This document shows positions 52,984 to 61,840 of a DNA stretch of 63,422 nt, in pieces (the first letter of the stretch is position 1; every line of letters begins with the position of its first letter). Source of the DNA: Prolixibacteraceae bacterium (GTDB lineage: Bacteria; Bacteroidota; Bacteroidia; Bacteroidales; Prolixibacteraceae). The notes below the pieces were generated by a model that was not told the DNA's origin, made no database searches, and saw nothing but the letters and a program-made list of their open reading frames with translations. Both the position numbers and the translations under genes were made by a program. The stretch spans positions 119,991 through 183,412 of the forward strand of contig JAFLKN010000012.1 in assembly GCA_019163175.1 (NCBI GenBank). The letters run 5' to 3'.

Positions 52984-53901
52984 ATGGATGAATTTGGTAA
53001 AAAGAAGAAAAGTTTTTCGCTGGGCGAAACCGAAAAAGAAAGAAGAAACAATTTAATCATTATCATGTTGTCGGCATTGCTGATCATCGTAGTGGTTATT
53101 TTTATCGTTCAGCATAACGAAAATAAAAAAATATTGCAGGCTCTGAATATGGAGAAGGAATCGATTCAGTCGGAACTGAGCACCATGATGACCAATTACG
53201 ATTCCATTCATACAACCAATGAGACACTTCAAACGGAATTGGAAGGGGCGCAAACCAAAGTAAAAGATTTGCTGCTCGAAGTCGGACAGGTTAAAAAAGT
53301 GAGTTACGATGAAATAGCCCGATACCGCGAGGAAGTAACCACGCTTAGAGGGATCATGAAAAACTACATTGTTCAGGTTGATTCGCTTAACCGTAGGAAT
53401 GAAAAGCTGATGGCTGAAAATGTGCAGGTTAAATCTGAATTTGCCCAGTCGGAGTCAAAAAATCAGGAGCTCGAAAAAGAGAAAGAACATCTTCAGGAAA
53501 AAATAAAAATGGCGGCGCTGCTCGAAGCTACTGAGTTGGTTGCTGTTGGAATAAATGCCCGTGGAAAAGATGCAGAAAGTGCGCGCCGGGCAGAACAGAT
53601 ACGGGTAAGCTTCGTGTTGAGCAAAAATGTTACTGCACCCCGCGGAAACAAAATGATTTATGTGCGCATCCAAAAACCCAATCAGGTTTTACTTCAAAAA
53701 TCAGCCAGCGATTTATTCGAGTTTGAGGATCTGAAAATACCTTATTCGGCTAAGCGAGAAGTTACTTACGAAGGAAATACGCTTCCGGTAAATATTTTCT
53801 GGGACAATGCCGGGGCAGAATTCATGTCTGGCGAATACACCGTTGATGTTTTTACCGACGGAAATAACATTGGAACTACCAAATTTGTGCTAAAACGATA
53901 A
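52984..53901 (+). CDS. Single-pass membrane protein with long coiled coil
   Basis: This 305-residue protein has a charged cytoplasmic N-terminus (1-22), one membrane helix (about 24-42) and a long Glu/Lys/Gln coiled coil (45-175). A beta-rich C-terminal domain (about 180-305) includes ELVAVGINARGKDAESARRA and the terminal SGEYTVDVFTDGNNIGTTKF. The C-terminal part probably lies in the periplasm. It resembles conserved Bacteroidota proteins sometimes mislabelled as SMC or ParA; no ATPase motif is present. The role is unknown. Confidence 0.8.
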   Translation: MDEFGKKKKSFSLGETEKERRNNLIIIMLSALLIIVVVIFIVQHNENKKILQALNMEKESIQSELSTMMTNYDSIHTTNETLQTELEGAQTKVKDLLLEVGQVKKVSYDEIARYREEVTTLRGIMKNYIVQVDSLNRRNEKLMAENVQVKSEFAQSESKNQELEKEKEHLQEKIKMAALLEATELVAVGINARGKDAESARRAEQIRVSFVLSKNVTAPRGNKMIYVRIQKPNQVLLQKSASDLFEFEDLKIPYSAKREVTYEGNTLPVNIFWDNAGAEFMSGEYTVDVFTDGNNIGTTKFVLKR

Positions 53902-53905
53902 AACA

Positions 53906-54035
53906 AGTATTCAGTCGCAGTTTCCGGTAGCGAAATTGCATTCCGAATTACTACAGTAGAATATTAAATGTTACGGGTTGTGAGATTAGGGTTTAACCCG
54001 CCACTCACAACCCGTAATAATTTTTACTGAATACT
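53906..54035. repeat. Nested intergenic palindrome between convergent genes
   Basis: Outer perfect 10-bp arms agtattcagt / actgaatact (53906-53915, 54026-54035) enclose an inner perfect 14-bp stem ttacgggttgtgag / ctcacaacccgtaa (53971-54017). The inner loop itself contains ggg-tttaa-ccc. A TTTTT follows the inner stem on the plus strand, so it could also end the upstream gene. Words are shared with the palindromes at 19161 and 37741. Confidence 0.7.
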
Positions 54036-54057
54036 CAGCCTGATCACTGAATGCTTT

Positions 54058-54666
54058 CTATTTGAAAGTCATTAGTTTACTCAAGTACTTCCCAATAATG
54101 TCAAATTCCAGATTAACTGTCGTTCCCACTTCAAAGGTGTGAAAATTGGTTTCGTTGTAGGTATATGGAATAATGGCAACCTGAAACGAATTGTCTTTAG
54201 AATTCACTACAGTCAGGCTAACTCCATTCACGGTTACCGACCCTTTTTCAACGGTCATGTAACCCTTTTGTGCCATTTCTTTATCGAAAGCGTATTCGAA
54301 GGTAAAATACCAGCTTCCATCGGCTTCTTCAACCTTGGTGCAGGCCGCGGTTTGGTCAACATGTCCCTGAACAATATGCCCATCCAAACGACTATTCATC
54401 ATCATACTGCGCTCCAGGTTTACTTTACTTCCGGGAACCAACTTGCCCAAATTTGTCTTCAGCAAAGTTTCTTTGATGGCGGTTACCGTGTACGTTTTTG
54501 CTACGCTATCAATTTTTACAACAGTAAGGCAAACTCCATTGTGCGATAGACTTTGGTCAATTTTAAGCTGGTCAACAAACGAGCAAGTGAGTGTGAAATG
54601 TACATTTTCCTGATCTTTTTCAATGGCAATCACTTTGCCGGCTTCTTCAACTATTCCTGAAAACAT
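54058..54666 (-). CDS. ribE: Riboflavin synthase, alpha subunit
   Basis: RibE joins two molecules of 6,7-dimethyl-8-ribityllumazine to form riboflavin. The 202-residue protein begins with MFSGIVEEAGKV, the near-invariant family start. Two lumazine-binding repeats are seen (about 1-97 and 98-195): the first has SHNGVCLTV and ETLLKTNLGKL, with NLERSMMMNSRLDGHIVQGHVD at the join, and the second has GSVTVNGVSLTVV and IPYTYNETNF. Length matches the bacterial enzyme. No other rib gene is adjacent and I see no FMN riboswitch in front of it. Confidence 0.96.
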   Translation of the reverse strand: MFSGIVEEAGKVIAIEKDQENVHFTLTCSFVDQLKIDQSLSHNGVCLTVVKIDSVAKTYTVTAIKETLLKTNLGKLVPGSKVNLERSMMMNSRLDGHIVQGHVDQTAACTKVEEADGSWYFTFEYAFDKEMAQKGYMTVEKGSVTVNGVSLTVVNSKDNSFQVAIIPYTYNETNFHTFEVGTTVNLEFDIIGKYLSKLMTFK

Positions 54667-54768
54667 GATGGTTCGATTTAAGATTTGGCTGCGAAGTTAC
54701 AAGTTTTGGATGGAGTGGCAAATCGACATCAAAACAGTTTTCTATCTTAGCTGAAAAATAATTAAGCT

Positions 54769-55173
54769 ATGACAACAGTAAAAACCACTTATTTGGGAGA
54801 CTTACGCACCGAAAACATTCATCTTCAGTCGGGCAACAAAATTATTACCGATGCGCCATGCGACAATAGGGGTAAAGGCGAAGCATTCTCTCCAACCGAT
54901 TTACTGGCCACTGCATTGGGCAATTGCATCATGACCATTATGGGTATCAAAGCAATGGACAACGGCATCGATTTGGTAGGAACTGAAATCGAAATCACTA
55001 AAATCATGGCCGATGCCCCGCGTCGGGTTGCTGAAGTAATTATGGAATTCAATTTTCCTAAAAGAGGTTATACCGAAGAAGAAAAGCAGCTCATCGAAAG
55101 TGTTGCCGGAATCAGTCCGGTTCCTTTGAGCGTCCATCCTGATCTGAAACAGACCATTGTATTTAATTGGTAA
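54769..55173 (+). CDS. OsmC-family protein lacking the second catalytic cysteine
   Basis: This 134-residue protein has the OsmC/Ohr fold. Members reduce organic hydroperoxides with a pair of cysteines. The first is present (C53 in ATALGNCIMT), but the position that normally carries the second (Cys-Pro-Val before the last strand) reads G-I-S116-P-V. With only one active Cys it may act differently, need another thiol or serve as a binding protein, as proposed for YhfA-like members. It lies alone, divergent from ribE. Confidence 0.88.
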   Translation: MTTVKTTYLGDLRTENIHLQSGNKIITDAPCDNRGKGEAFSPTDLLATALGNCIMTIMGIKAMDNGIDLVGTEIEITKIMADAPRRVAEVIMEFNFPKRGYTEEEKQLIESVAGISPVPLSVHPDLKQTIVFNW

Positions 55174-55195
55174 AAGCGAGTGGAATTCATAGACT

Positions 55196-55203
55196 TACTT
55201 TTG
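55196..55203 (+). promoter_or_regulatory. Candidate -7 element for the PKD-repeat protein
   Basis: TACTTTTG matches TAnnTTTG about 65 nt before the ATG, the same 8-mer as at 52942 and (minus strand) at 10936. Confidence 0.45.
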
Positions 55204-55268
55204 CCCTAACGCAACCTTTTTTTTTGTTTGTCCGTCTATAAAATATCAATGTTCAAAAAAACTGCCTT

Positions 55269-57290
55269 ATGAGAAAAATTTTACTTTTTGCGCTGATGTT
55301 ATCCGGCCTGATAACAAGCGCTCAAACCAGTATTCCGGGCGGCACTTGTAAAGCTCAGTTTAAACATGCGGTAAACGATAAGGTAATGACACTTGTTGCT
55401 GCAACCGCCATTAATTTCTACGACAAGTCGGAAGGACTGGTAAAAGAATGGTATTGGGATTTTGGCGACGGGAATACCAGTCGGGAACAAAACCCGATGT
55501 ACATTTTTAATCACCCCGAAACAAGTCCAACAACTAAGCTAAGTCCTTACCGCAAAATAAGTCTGACAGTTTTAACTTCCGACAATTGCAAAAGCTATTG
55601 TTCCGAAATCATTAATATTGTTGATGGAACAACTTACATAGCTCCAGCATGCAAAGCAGGTTTCAAATATTACCAAAATGCTTATGATTCGATTGCAGGA
55701 ACTGTTTCATTTCAGTTTACTAACCTCTCGGAAGGTGAGTCTCTGACCTATCTCTGGCAATTCGACAATGGTAAAACCAGCACCGAAAAAGAACCCAAAA
55801 TTACCTTCGACCTGAGTCAAAAAGAGCGCAAAGTTTGCCTCATGGTATCAGGAACAAATTCGTGCACCGATACTTTTTGCGATGCCGTTTATATTAGCGA
55901 ACCCAAGGTTCCTATTGGTGATCCGGTTCAATGTTATACAGGCTTTGGATATAAGGTGAATCTTACGGTAAAAACTCTTGTTCCGGCACTGGTGTTGGAT
56001 TTCTATTCGAAAGCATCGCCCGAAGCGGTTGAATGGAAATGGGATTTTGGAGATGGAACCAGCAGCGTAGAAGCAAATCCGATGCACATTTTCAACATGC
56101 CTTTAGCAAACAATCCGGCTGCCGATCCGAATCCATTCCGCAAAGTTTGTTTGACGGTAAAAACAAAAACCGGCTGCATTGCTTCGTATTGCGAAATCAT
56201 CGATATTTATAAAACCAATCCACCTGTAGAACCTGTAACAAAGTGCCATGCCTGGTTTAAATATTACCGCCCGACTGATGTGATTACTATTCCCGAAGTG
56301 ATTCCGTATAAATTGATTGATGCTTCGGAAGGAAAAGTGGTTAAACGCTTGTGGCAATTCGAAGATGGAAAAACGAGCACTGAAGCCGAACCTCTGGTAA
56401 GTTTCGATTTCCAGAAACCCACCCAGAAAGTTTGCCTGACCATTTTTACTACCGACAACTGTGAAAGTACTTGGTGCGAGGTGATTTATATAACTACTCC
56501 AAAAGCTGATACCGTTTACTCCGACAAACAAGCAGGATATTCCATGCGCTATAAATCAAGTTTTCCGATTCAAATGTCATCATGCGCCGGAACAGCTATG
56601 GCTCAGGTTTACCTGAAAGATTCGCTCATTAAAGCCGACCATTACGTTTGGTCAACCGGTACCGAAGGTCAGGAAGTGAAAGGACTTTGCCCTACGCAAT
56701 CGTACTCAGTAAAAGCTAAAACTCCCGATGGAACTATCGTTTCCGGAACATTTATATTTAACTCAGATGGAACTGTAAGCGAAGTGCCCATCAATTGGTA
56801 CATTACTGGTGACCACGACAGCTGGCAAATTCAATATGATTTAACCAACAAAAATTACACGGTAGAATGGAGGCTTTGCGACGGGACCATTGTCAAAAGC
56901 GATAGTATTCCACTTAATTCGATCAATTGTGGTTCGAACCAATCGAACCTAATTTTGAAGGATGCTTCAGGAAATGTAATTTATACCGAAAATATTTCAC
57001 TTAAAACACTGGCAACTTTCCTTGATCCGGTTAAGACCACTGCTTCAGTAAAACTTTTCCCAAATCCGGTTTCCGATGCTCTGAATATCCAGTATTCGGG
57101 AAAACAGTTGCAGGAAATGCAGGTTGAGATCTGCGATATAACAGGGAAACGGATTTTGATTCATAAGTTATCCAATATTGAATCAGGTCAACAGATTAGC
57201 CTGAATGTAAATGCACTCCGGAAAGGAATGTACCTCTGCAAAATGATCTCAGACAATCGGGTTGTGGCGATTGAAAAGTTTACTAAATAG
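55269..57290 (+). CDS. Secreted protein with four PKD-like modules and T9SS sorting domain
   Basis: This is a 673-residue surface or secreted protein with a signal peptide (1-19). Four PKD-like modules follow in an A-B-A-B order. A modules (about 27-125 and 220-325) have WYWDFGDGNTS and WKWDFGDGTSS, then NPM[YH]IFN. B modules (about 128-215 and 330-420) have LWQF[DE][ND]GKTSTE. Each starts with a Cys near an aromatic strand and ends with a C-x(3-4)-C pair (NCKSYC, SCTDTFC, GCIASYC, NCESTWC), probably disulfides. A beta-rich region with further Cys follows, then the type A sorting domain (VKLFPNPVSDALNI...RKGMYLCKM). Such modules usually mediate adhesion or spacing. Confidence 0.9.
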   Translation: MRKILLFALMLSGLITSAQTSIPGGTCKAQFKHAVNDKVMTLVAATAINFYDKSEGLVKEWYWDFGDGNTSREQNPMYIFNHPETSPTTKLSPYRKISLTVLTSDNCKSYCSEIINIVDGTTYIAPACKAGFKYYQNAYDSIAGTVSFQFTNLSEGESLTYLWQFDNGKTSTEKEPKITFDLSQKERKVCLMVSGTNSCTDTFCDAVYISEPKVPIGDPVQCYTGFGYKVNLTVKTLVPALVLDFYSKASPEAVEWKWDFGDGTSSVEANPMHIFNMPLANNPAADPNPFRKVCLTVKTKTGCIASYCEIIDIYKTNPPVEPVTKCHAWFKYYRPTDVITIPEVIPYKLIDASEGKVVKRLWQFEDGKTSTEAEPLVSFDFQKPTQKVCLTIFTTDNCESTWCEVIYITTPKADTVYSDKQAGYSMRYKSSFPIQMSSCAGTAMAQVYLKDSLIKADHYVWSTGTEGQEVKGLCPTQSYSVKAKTPDGTIVSGTFIFNSDGTVSEVPINWYITGDHDSWQIQYDLTNKNYTVEWRLCDGTIVKSDSIPLNSINCGSNQSNLILKDASGNVIYTENISLKTLATFLDPVKTTASVKLFPNPVSDALNIQYSGKQLQEMQVEICDITGKRILIHKLSNIESGQQISLNVNALRKGMYLCKMISDNRVVAIEKFTK

Positions 57291-57323
57291 CATTGGTAGA
57301 ATATTTCAGATAATATAAAAAGT

Positions 57324-57362
57324 AAAAATCCGGATGAACACTTGGAGTTCATCCGGATTTTT
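57324..57362. terminator. Bidirectional terminator between the PKD protein and GH29 genes
   Basis: Perfect 16-bp arms aaaaatccggatgaac / gttcatccggattttt with a 7-nt loop; T-runs on both strands. Confidence 0.9.
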
Positions 57363-57390
57363 TATTTCGCAATGAGTTTACGAAGAATGA

Positions 57391-58944
57391 CTATTTTCTG
57401 AACTCTACTTTTAAAGTCACCACTTCCCATTCGGGCAATTGAGCAGGTTTGTTAACGACCAGCGCATCACCTTCCTGTTTCCAGTTGAGCTTTTCTTTGC
57501 ATCCCAGCATTTTTACCGATGCCACTGTTTTGCCACACAGTTTCGAGTTTTTACCTAAGGAGCTGATTTTGATGCTGTCAGTAGGTTTCATCATACAAAA
57601 AGCATAGACTGTTTCTCCTTTGGATGTAAAACGAATATCGCCAGACTCATAAGGGCGAACATCTTTAACTCCGCCGAATTGACCTTTTGCCTGATTCTTC
57701 ACCATGCCAGGGCCTTCTCCGAAAACTTTCCACGGACGTGTACCATAGATAGCTTCTCCGTTTTCCGGGGTCCATTTAGCAATATCGTCTAAAATATTGA
57801 GTACATCAGGTTCCAGATCGCCTTCCGGAGTTTGAACAACGTTGAGCAAAAGGTTACCGTTTTTACTTACAATGTCAATCAGCATCTGGATTACCTGAGT
57901 TCCGGTCATGTATTTCTGGCCAGTACGGTAATACCAATCACCAATAGAAGTGTCGGTTTGCCAAGGGAAAGGACTTATTGAATCAAGAGCACCACGCTCA
58001 ACATCCTGCACCCAGCGTCCTTGCGACGGACGTAATTTGCTGTTGTAAACAGCTTCGAGTTTGCCTTTATTTTTCGCCATATCCTGATTGTAATAATGGG
58101 CCAGCATAGTTCGTCCAACTTCGCCAAAGGGTAATTCACTGTCAGAATAGAGCAAGTCAGGCTTGTACATATCAATCAGTTCGGTGATCATTACGAGCCA
58201 TTCCTTTTGATTTTCAGGGTCTTTGGTGAGCCATCCAGTATCGTCCGGAGCAGCCTTTTTGTGATACAAATCGGCATATTGTTCGTCGTTCCCGTCATAA
58301 GGAACTCCTGCCATTGGCCCAGTTTTATCGGCACCCCGGGCAGCCTGGAACCATGTGTAACTTGCTCCCAGATGTTCTGAAACACCAAAGCGGAGTCCTT
58401 CCTTTTTAGCGGCATCCTGCCACAACTTCACCACATCTTTCTTCGGCCCCATATTTACCGAATTCCATTTGTGAAGTTTTGAGTTCCAGAGAAAAAAATT
58501 GTCGTGGTGTGTTGCCATACTTACGAAATAGCGGGCACCCACTTTTTTGTACAATTTCATCAGTTCTTCTGGGTTCCAGCGTTCTGCTTTCCAAAGAGGA
58601 ATGATGTCTTTGTATCCAAATTTGGAAGGATGTCCATAATGAGCCACATGGTAGGTGTAATCCTCATCAGGTTTGCCGGAAAGCGATTTGGCATTCCGGT
58701 CCCAGCTGTCGTTGATATACATCTTTTTTGCATACCAGTCGCCCTGACGTGGAACAGCCTGTGGCCCCCAGTGTGACCAGATTCCGAATTTGGCGTCACG
58801 AAACCATGCCGGATATTGATACTGTTTAAACGACTCGTCTGTTGGTTTGAATTCGGCAGGAACTTTTTGTTGTGCCGAAACGGAAAGCATGAATCCTGTA
58901 GCGAGGATTGCCAATCCGATTTTTTGAAAGATTTTGGTTTTCAT
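57391..58944 (-). CDS. GH29 family alpha-L-fucosidase
   Basis: This 517-residue exported enzyme releases L-fucose from glycans. The signal peptide is 1-24 (SVSAQ). Family segments are WFRDAKFGIWSHWGPQAVP near 47-65, YFVSMATHHDNFFLW near 139-153, GLRFGVSEHLGASYTW, and LLYSDSELPFGEVG with the likely nucleophile D268. Then NGNLLLNVVQTPEGDLEP and NGEAIYGTRPWKVFGEG precede a C-terminal beta domain. The acid/base cannot be assigned by eye in GH29. It lies 32 bp after the GH30 gene on the same strand, so both are probably one operon acting on the same or related plant or algal polysaccharides. Confidence 0.94.
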   Translation of the reverse strand: MKTKIFQKIGLAILATGFMLSVSAQQKVPAEFKPTDESFKQYQYPAWFRDAKFGIWSHWGPQAVPRQGDWYAKKMYINDSWDRNAKSLSGKPDEDYTYHVAHYGHPSKFGYKDIIPLWKAERWNPEELMKLYKKVGARYFVSMATHHDNFFLWNSKLHKWNSVNMGPKKDVVKLWQDAAKKEGLRFGVSEHLGASYTWFQAARGADKTGPMAGVPYDGNDEQYADLYHKKAAPDDTGWLTKDPENQKEWLVMITELIDMYKPDLLYSDSELPFGEVGRTMLAHYYNQDMAKNKGKLEAVYNSKLRPSQGRWVQDVERGALDSISPFPWQTDTSIGDWYYRTGQKYMTGTQVIQMLIDIVSKNGNLLLNVVQTPEGDLEPDVLNILDDIAKWTPENGEAIYGTRPWKVFGEGPGMVKNQAKGQFGGVKDVRPYESGDIRFTSKGETVYAFCMMKPTDSIKISSLGKNSKLCGKTVASVKMLGCKEKLNWKQEGDALVVNKPAQLPEWEVVTLKVEFRK

Positions 58945-58976
58945 TGATTTGGTTTTACTGATAATTTGATTTTAGT

Positions 58977-60425
58977 TTATTTCTTGATTAGTTGGAAAGT
59001 TTTATCTTTTCCTTCTTGCCTGATTCGGATCACGTATATTCCTGAATTCAGGCCAGAAATGTCGATCGTCGCAGTTTCCGGATTTGTTTTAGAAATCAGT
59101 GGTTGACCATGAATATTGAAAATCCTAAAACTTGTCAATCCTTCAATGGAAGAGAATTGAAGGAATTGAGATGCAGGGTTTGGGAAAATCCGGATTTCAG
59201 AGTCTTTGAGGGAATGATTTGTTGTTGGAATTTTACTGGTCACAAAGGTGGTAATACTTTGCGCCTCGAGGTTATTGGTGAACGAATTGCCGACACAAGT
59301 TAATGTTCCTTCATCGTTTATGTTTTTACTTTCCGAAGTCACATATTTCTTTACACTGAATACAGTGTCGTTTTTAAAACTAAATGATTGGCTGACGTTA
59401 TTTTTGTTTTGGTTAACCACAACAACTACATTATGGTCTTTTCCTTTGAAAGCCACCATATATACCCCTGAAATTGGCTGATAAGTTGCCTCAATCCTAG
59501 AGTATCCGGGGCGAACAAATTTTGAAAACTGTCCCATAGTACATCCTTTCTTTTTCAGCTTTCCTCCAGCTTCTATGAGATTACACCCAGGTTGCCGCAA
59601 ATACCACCATACATAAGCATTCATGTTATTGTACATGCAATCTGTTATCTCTTTTGCCATGGTAATACATGTTGAAATATCGTCCGGATTAAAATATTTC
59701 TCTGTCATCCATACCTTTTTCCCCTTGGTTATTGCATTGATATAATTGTACGCTGTGGCCCCGTATAAATGCCCTCCAATGTATTGAACTTGTGTATTTG
59801 CAATTAAATCATTTAGAATCGGATCAGAAAAATTCTTGTCAAAATTAAATGCCTCAGGCGCCATTATAGGTTTTCCGATTGCTGATGCATAGTTTTTACA
59901 AAAATTCAGAAGCTGTGTTGGAGTCCAGTTACATGATTCATACCCCACCTCAATATTGGGTTCGTTTTGTATTGATACTACATCCACATTGCCTAAATAG
60001 GTACAAAAGGATTTCAGGTGGTTGGCATATGCAGCGTATGATTCGGTTTTTAGCTCACCCCCAATTATATTATTATTAGTTTTCAGGGTTGCCGGTGGCG
60101 ACCAAGGTGAAGCCAATATGGTTGCTCCTCTTGCCTTAGCCTTTTGTGCATTGGCTTTTTCATCTGCCCACCCAGGCCATTCTGAAGAAGTCGGAGCTAT
60201 CCGTACCCTCAAAATGCTCAATCCCAGCTGTTCCGATTTTTCATTTTTAAAAGCAGCATCGGCCTCAGCAGTTGTGAATTGAACGTGCCATGCGGTACAT
60301 GCCCCAAACCCATCAATAACTTGTTTTACCTTTGCAACATCAATAGTTGCAACCTGTGCTGACAGATTAAAGACTAGGAATAGGAATGCAAAAAATGAAA
60401 TCAGTACTGATTTTTTTAACATCAT
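58977..60425 (-). CDS. GH30 family glycosidase (subfamily 8, xylanase-like) with T9SS sorting domain
   Basis: This 482-residue exported enzyme has a signal peptide at 1-23. Catalytic E155 lies in VVSIQNEPN (acid/base) and E242 in VWMTEKYF (nucleophile). The segments ASPWSPPATLKTN, GGHLYGATAYNYI, NAYVWWYLRQPG and MGQFSKFVRPGYSRIEATY resemble GH30_8 glucuronoxylanases. Positions that recognise glucuronic acid near WWYLRQPG differ from the WWYIRR I recall for that group, so specificity may differ. The tail (about 412-482, IRIFPNPASQFLQF...LNSGIYVIRIRQ) is a T9SS type A sorting domain. It is upstream of the GH29 gene in a two-gene unit. Confidence 0.88.
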   Translation of the reverse strand: MMLKKSVLISFFAFLFLVFNLSAQVATIDVAKVKQVIDGFGACTAWHVQFTTAEADAAFKNEKSEQLGLSILRVRIAPTSSEWPGWADEKANAQKAKARGATILASPWSPPATLKTNNNIIGGELKTESYAAYANHLKSFCTYLGNVDVVSIQNEPNIEVGYESCNWTPTQLLNFCKNYASAIGKPIMAPEAFNFDKNFSDPILNDLIANTQVQYIGGHLYGATAYNYINAITKGKKVWMTEKYFNPDDISTCITMAKEITDCMYNNMNAYVWWYLRQPGCNLIEAGGKLKKKGCTMGQFSKFVRPGYSRIEATYQPISGVYMVAFKGKDHNVVVVVNQNKNNVSQSFSFKNDTVFSVKKYVTSESKNINDEGTLTCVGNSFTNNLEAQSITTFVTSKIPTTNHSLKDSEIRIFPNPASQFLQFSSIEGLTSFRIFNIHGQPLISKTNPETATIDISGLNSGIYVIRIRQEGKDKTFQLIKK

Positions 60426-60631
60426 TGCGATTTAAAATGAATAACTCATTGACTGATTATACTTTTTATTTTTCCTGAACTTTCATCACAAATCCAAAGC
60501 TATTCGGCTCTTTCCACTGATTGGTTTATTACTCGATGGTTTTGGAGCCCAAGGTGTCGTTCCCACCCTGTAACCACCAGAAAGTCACTACACCAGAATC
60601 TTTGAAGGGATAGATATATCCGGGCAAGACA

Positions 60632-61714
60632 TTACAGGTATTGATCCAAATTTCGTTTGGTGATTTCGCCGACCACTGCCTTAATATCTTCGGCGCGGTC
60701 GCGTTTACAAACCAGAATGGTGTCGCCTTCCTGAACCACAATTACATCGTCCAATCCGACCACGGCTACCAGACTGTTTGGTGCATATACATAAGAGTTT
60801 TTGGTATCAATCAGAACCACTTCACCGGTAGTGGCATTCTTATTTTCGTCTTTGTTTTGATCGTATTTATAAACTTCTTCCCAGCTTCCCAAGTCGTTCC
60901 AAACAAAGTCGCCCTGCACTAAAAATACATTGCTGGCTTTTTCCAGGATTCCGTAATCGATGGAAATCGATTCAACTTCACGGTAAATTTTATCGAGTGC
61001 CGATTCGTAGCCATCGGTACCAATATGTTCTTTAATCCGCAATAAATCGGCATACAAGGCAGGCGAAAATTGCTGAACAGCTTTCAGGAAAACAGAAACT
61101 TTGAAAACAAAAATTCCGCTGTTCCAGAAAAATCCACCTTGTTTCAGGTAACCGGTTGCCACGTCAACATTAGGTTTCTCGACAAAACGACTTACAGAAA
61201 ATGATTTAATGCTTTGTCCAATCTGAATTTCGTCGGCTGTTTGCACATAACCATATCCGGTTGCCGGGTATTTGGGCGTGATTCCAATGGTGACAATTCC
61301 ATCTTTCTTTTCTGCGATTAAAGCTGCCGATTCAATACATTGCCTGAACAACTCATCATTCTGAATGAGATGATCGGAAGGCGACACAATCATCACTCCA
61401 TCCGGATCTTTTTCAGCAATAAATAAAGCAGCCAAGCCGATAGCCGGAAGGGTATTTTTTCCGACTGGTTCAAAAATCAGGTTCTCTTTCGGCAGATTAC
61501 CGGTTTGTGATTCTAAAACCGATTGCTGGCTTTTGGCCGAAACCACGTAAATTGATTCTTCAGGAATAAAATGAGCAAACCGTTGCACCGACTCCTGAAT
61601 AAGTGATTTTTCACCAAAAAGGCTAAGATATTGTTTAGGTTTTGCAACCCGGCTGCGTGGCCAGAATCGTGTACCGGAACCTCCGGCCATAATCAGACAA
61701 TAGTTATTGCTCAT
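60632..61714 (-). CDS. manC: Mannose-1-phosphate guanylyltransferase
   Basis: This enzyme makes GDP-mannose from mannose-1-phosphate and GTP. The 360-residue single-domain form lacks the C-terminal phosphomannose isomerase half found in the longer bifunctional ManC proteins. The signature MAGGSGTRFWPRSRVAKPKQ starts at residue 9, followed by MIVSPSDHLIQ, GYGYVQTADE, SRFVEKPNVD, FFWNSGIFVF and FVWNDLGSWEEVYKYD. Upstream on the same strand lie the nucleotidyltransferase-GHMP fusion and the GDP-mannose epimerase genes, so its product probably feeds them. Confidence 0.93.
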   Translation of the reverse strand: MSNNYCLIMAGGSGTRFWPRSRVAKPKQYLSLFGEKSLIQESVQRFAHFIPEESIYVVSAKSQQSVLESQTGNLPKENLIFEPVGKNTLPAIGLAALFIAEKDPDGVMIVSPSDHLIQNDELFRQCIESAALIAEKKDGIVTIGITPKYPATGYGYVQTADEIQIGQSIKSFSVSRFVEKPNVDVATGYLKQGGFFWNSGIFVFKVSVFLKAVQQFSPALYADLLRIKEHIGTDGYESALDKIYREVESISIDYGILEKASNVFLVQGDFVWNDLGSWEEVYKYDQNKDENKNATTGEVVLIDTKNSYVYAPNSLVAVVGLDDVIVVQEGDTILVCKRDRAEDIKAVVGEITKRNLDQYL

Positions 61715-61770
61715 TTTTCAGATTTTAGATGACTTAAAAGTAAAATAAAAATTTACTATTAGACAATTTA

Positions 61771-61838
61771 CTATTTACAATTCATCGGTACATCCAGAAA
61801 TTTAAATCGTAATTCGTAAATAAACAAATTGTAAATAG
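61771..61838. repeat. Intergenic inverted repeat upstream of manC
   Basis: Perfect 12-bp arms ctatttacaatt / aattgtaaatag. The spacer repeats the words 'taaatcgtaattcgtaaat'. It ends 3 bp before the stop of the fusion gene. Confidence 0.6.
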
Positions 61839-61840
61839 AT

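Noticed and set aside
52984-53901. ParA or SMC-like chromosome segregation protein
   Set aside because: The protein has a coiled coil but no Walker A or B motif, and has a membrane helix near its N-terminus.
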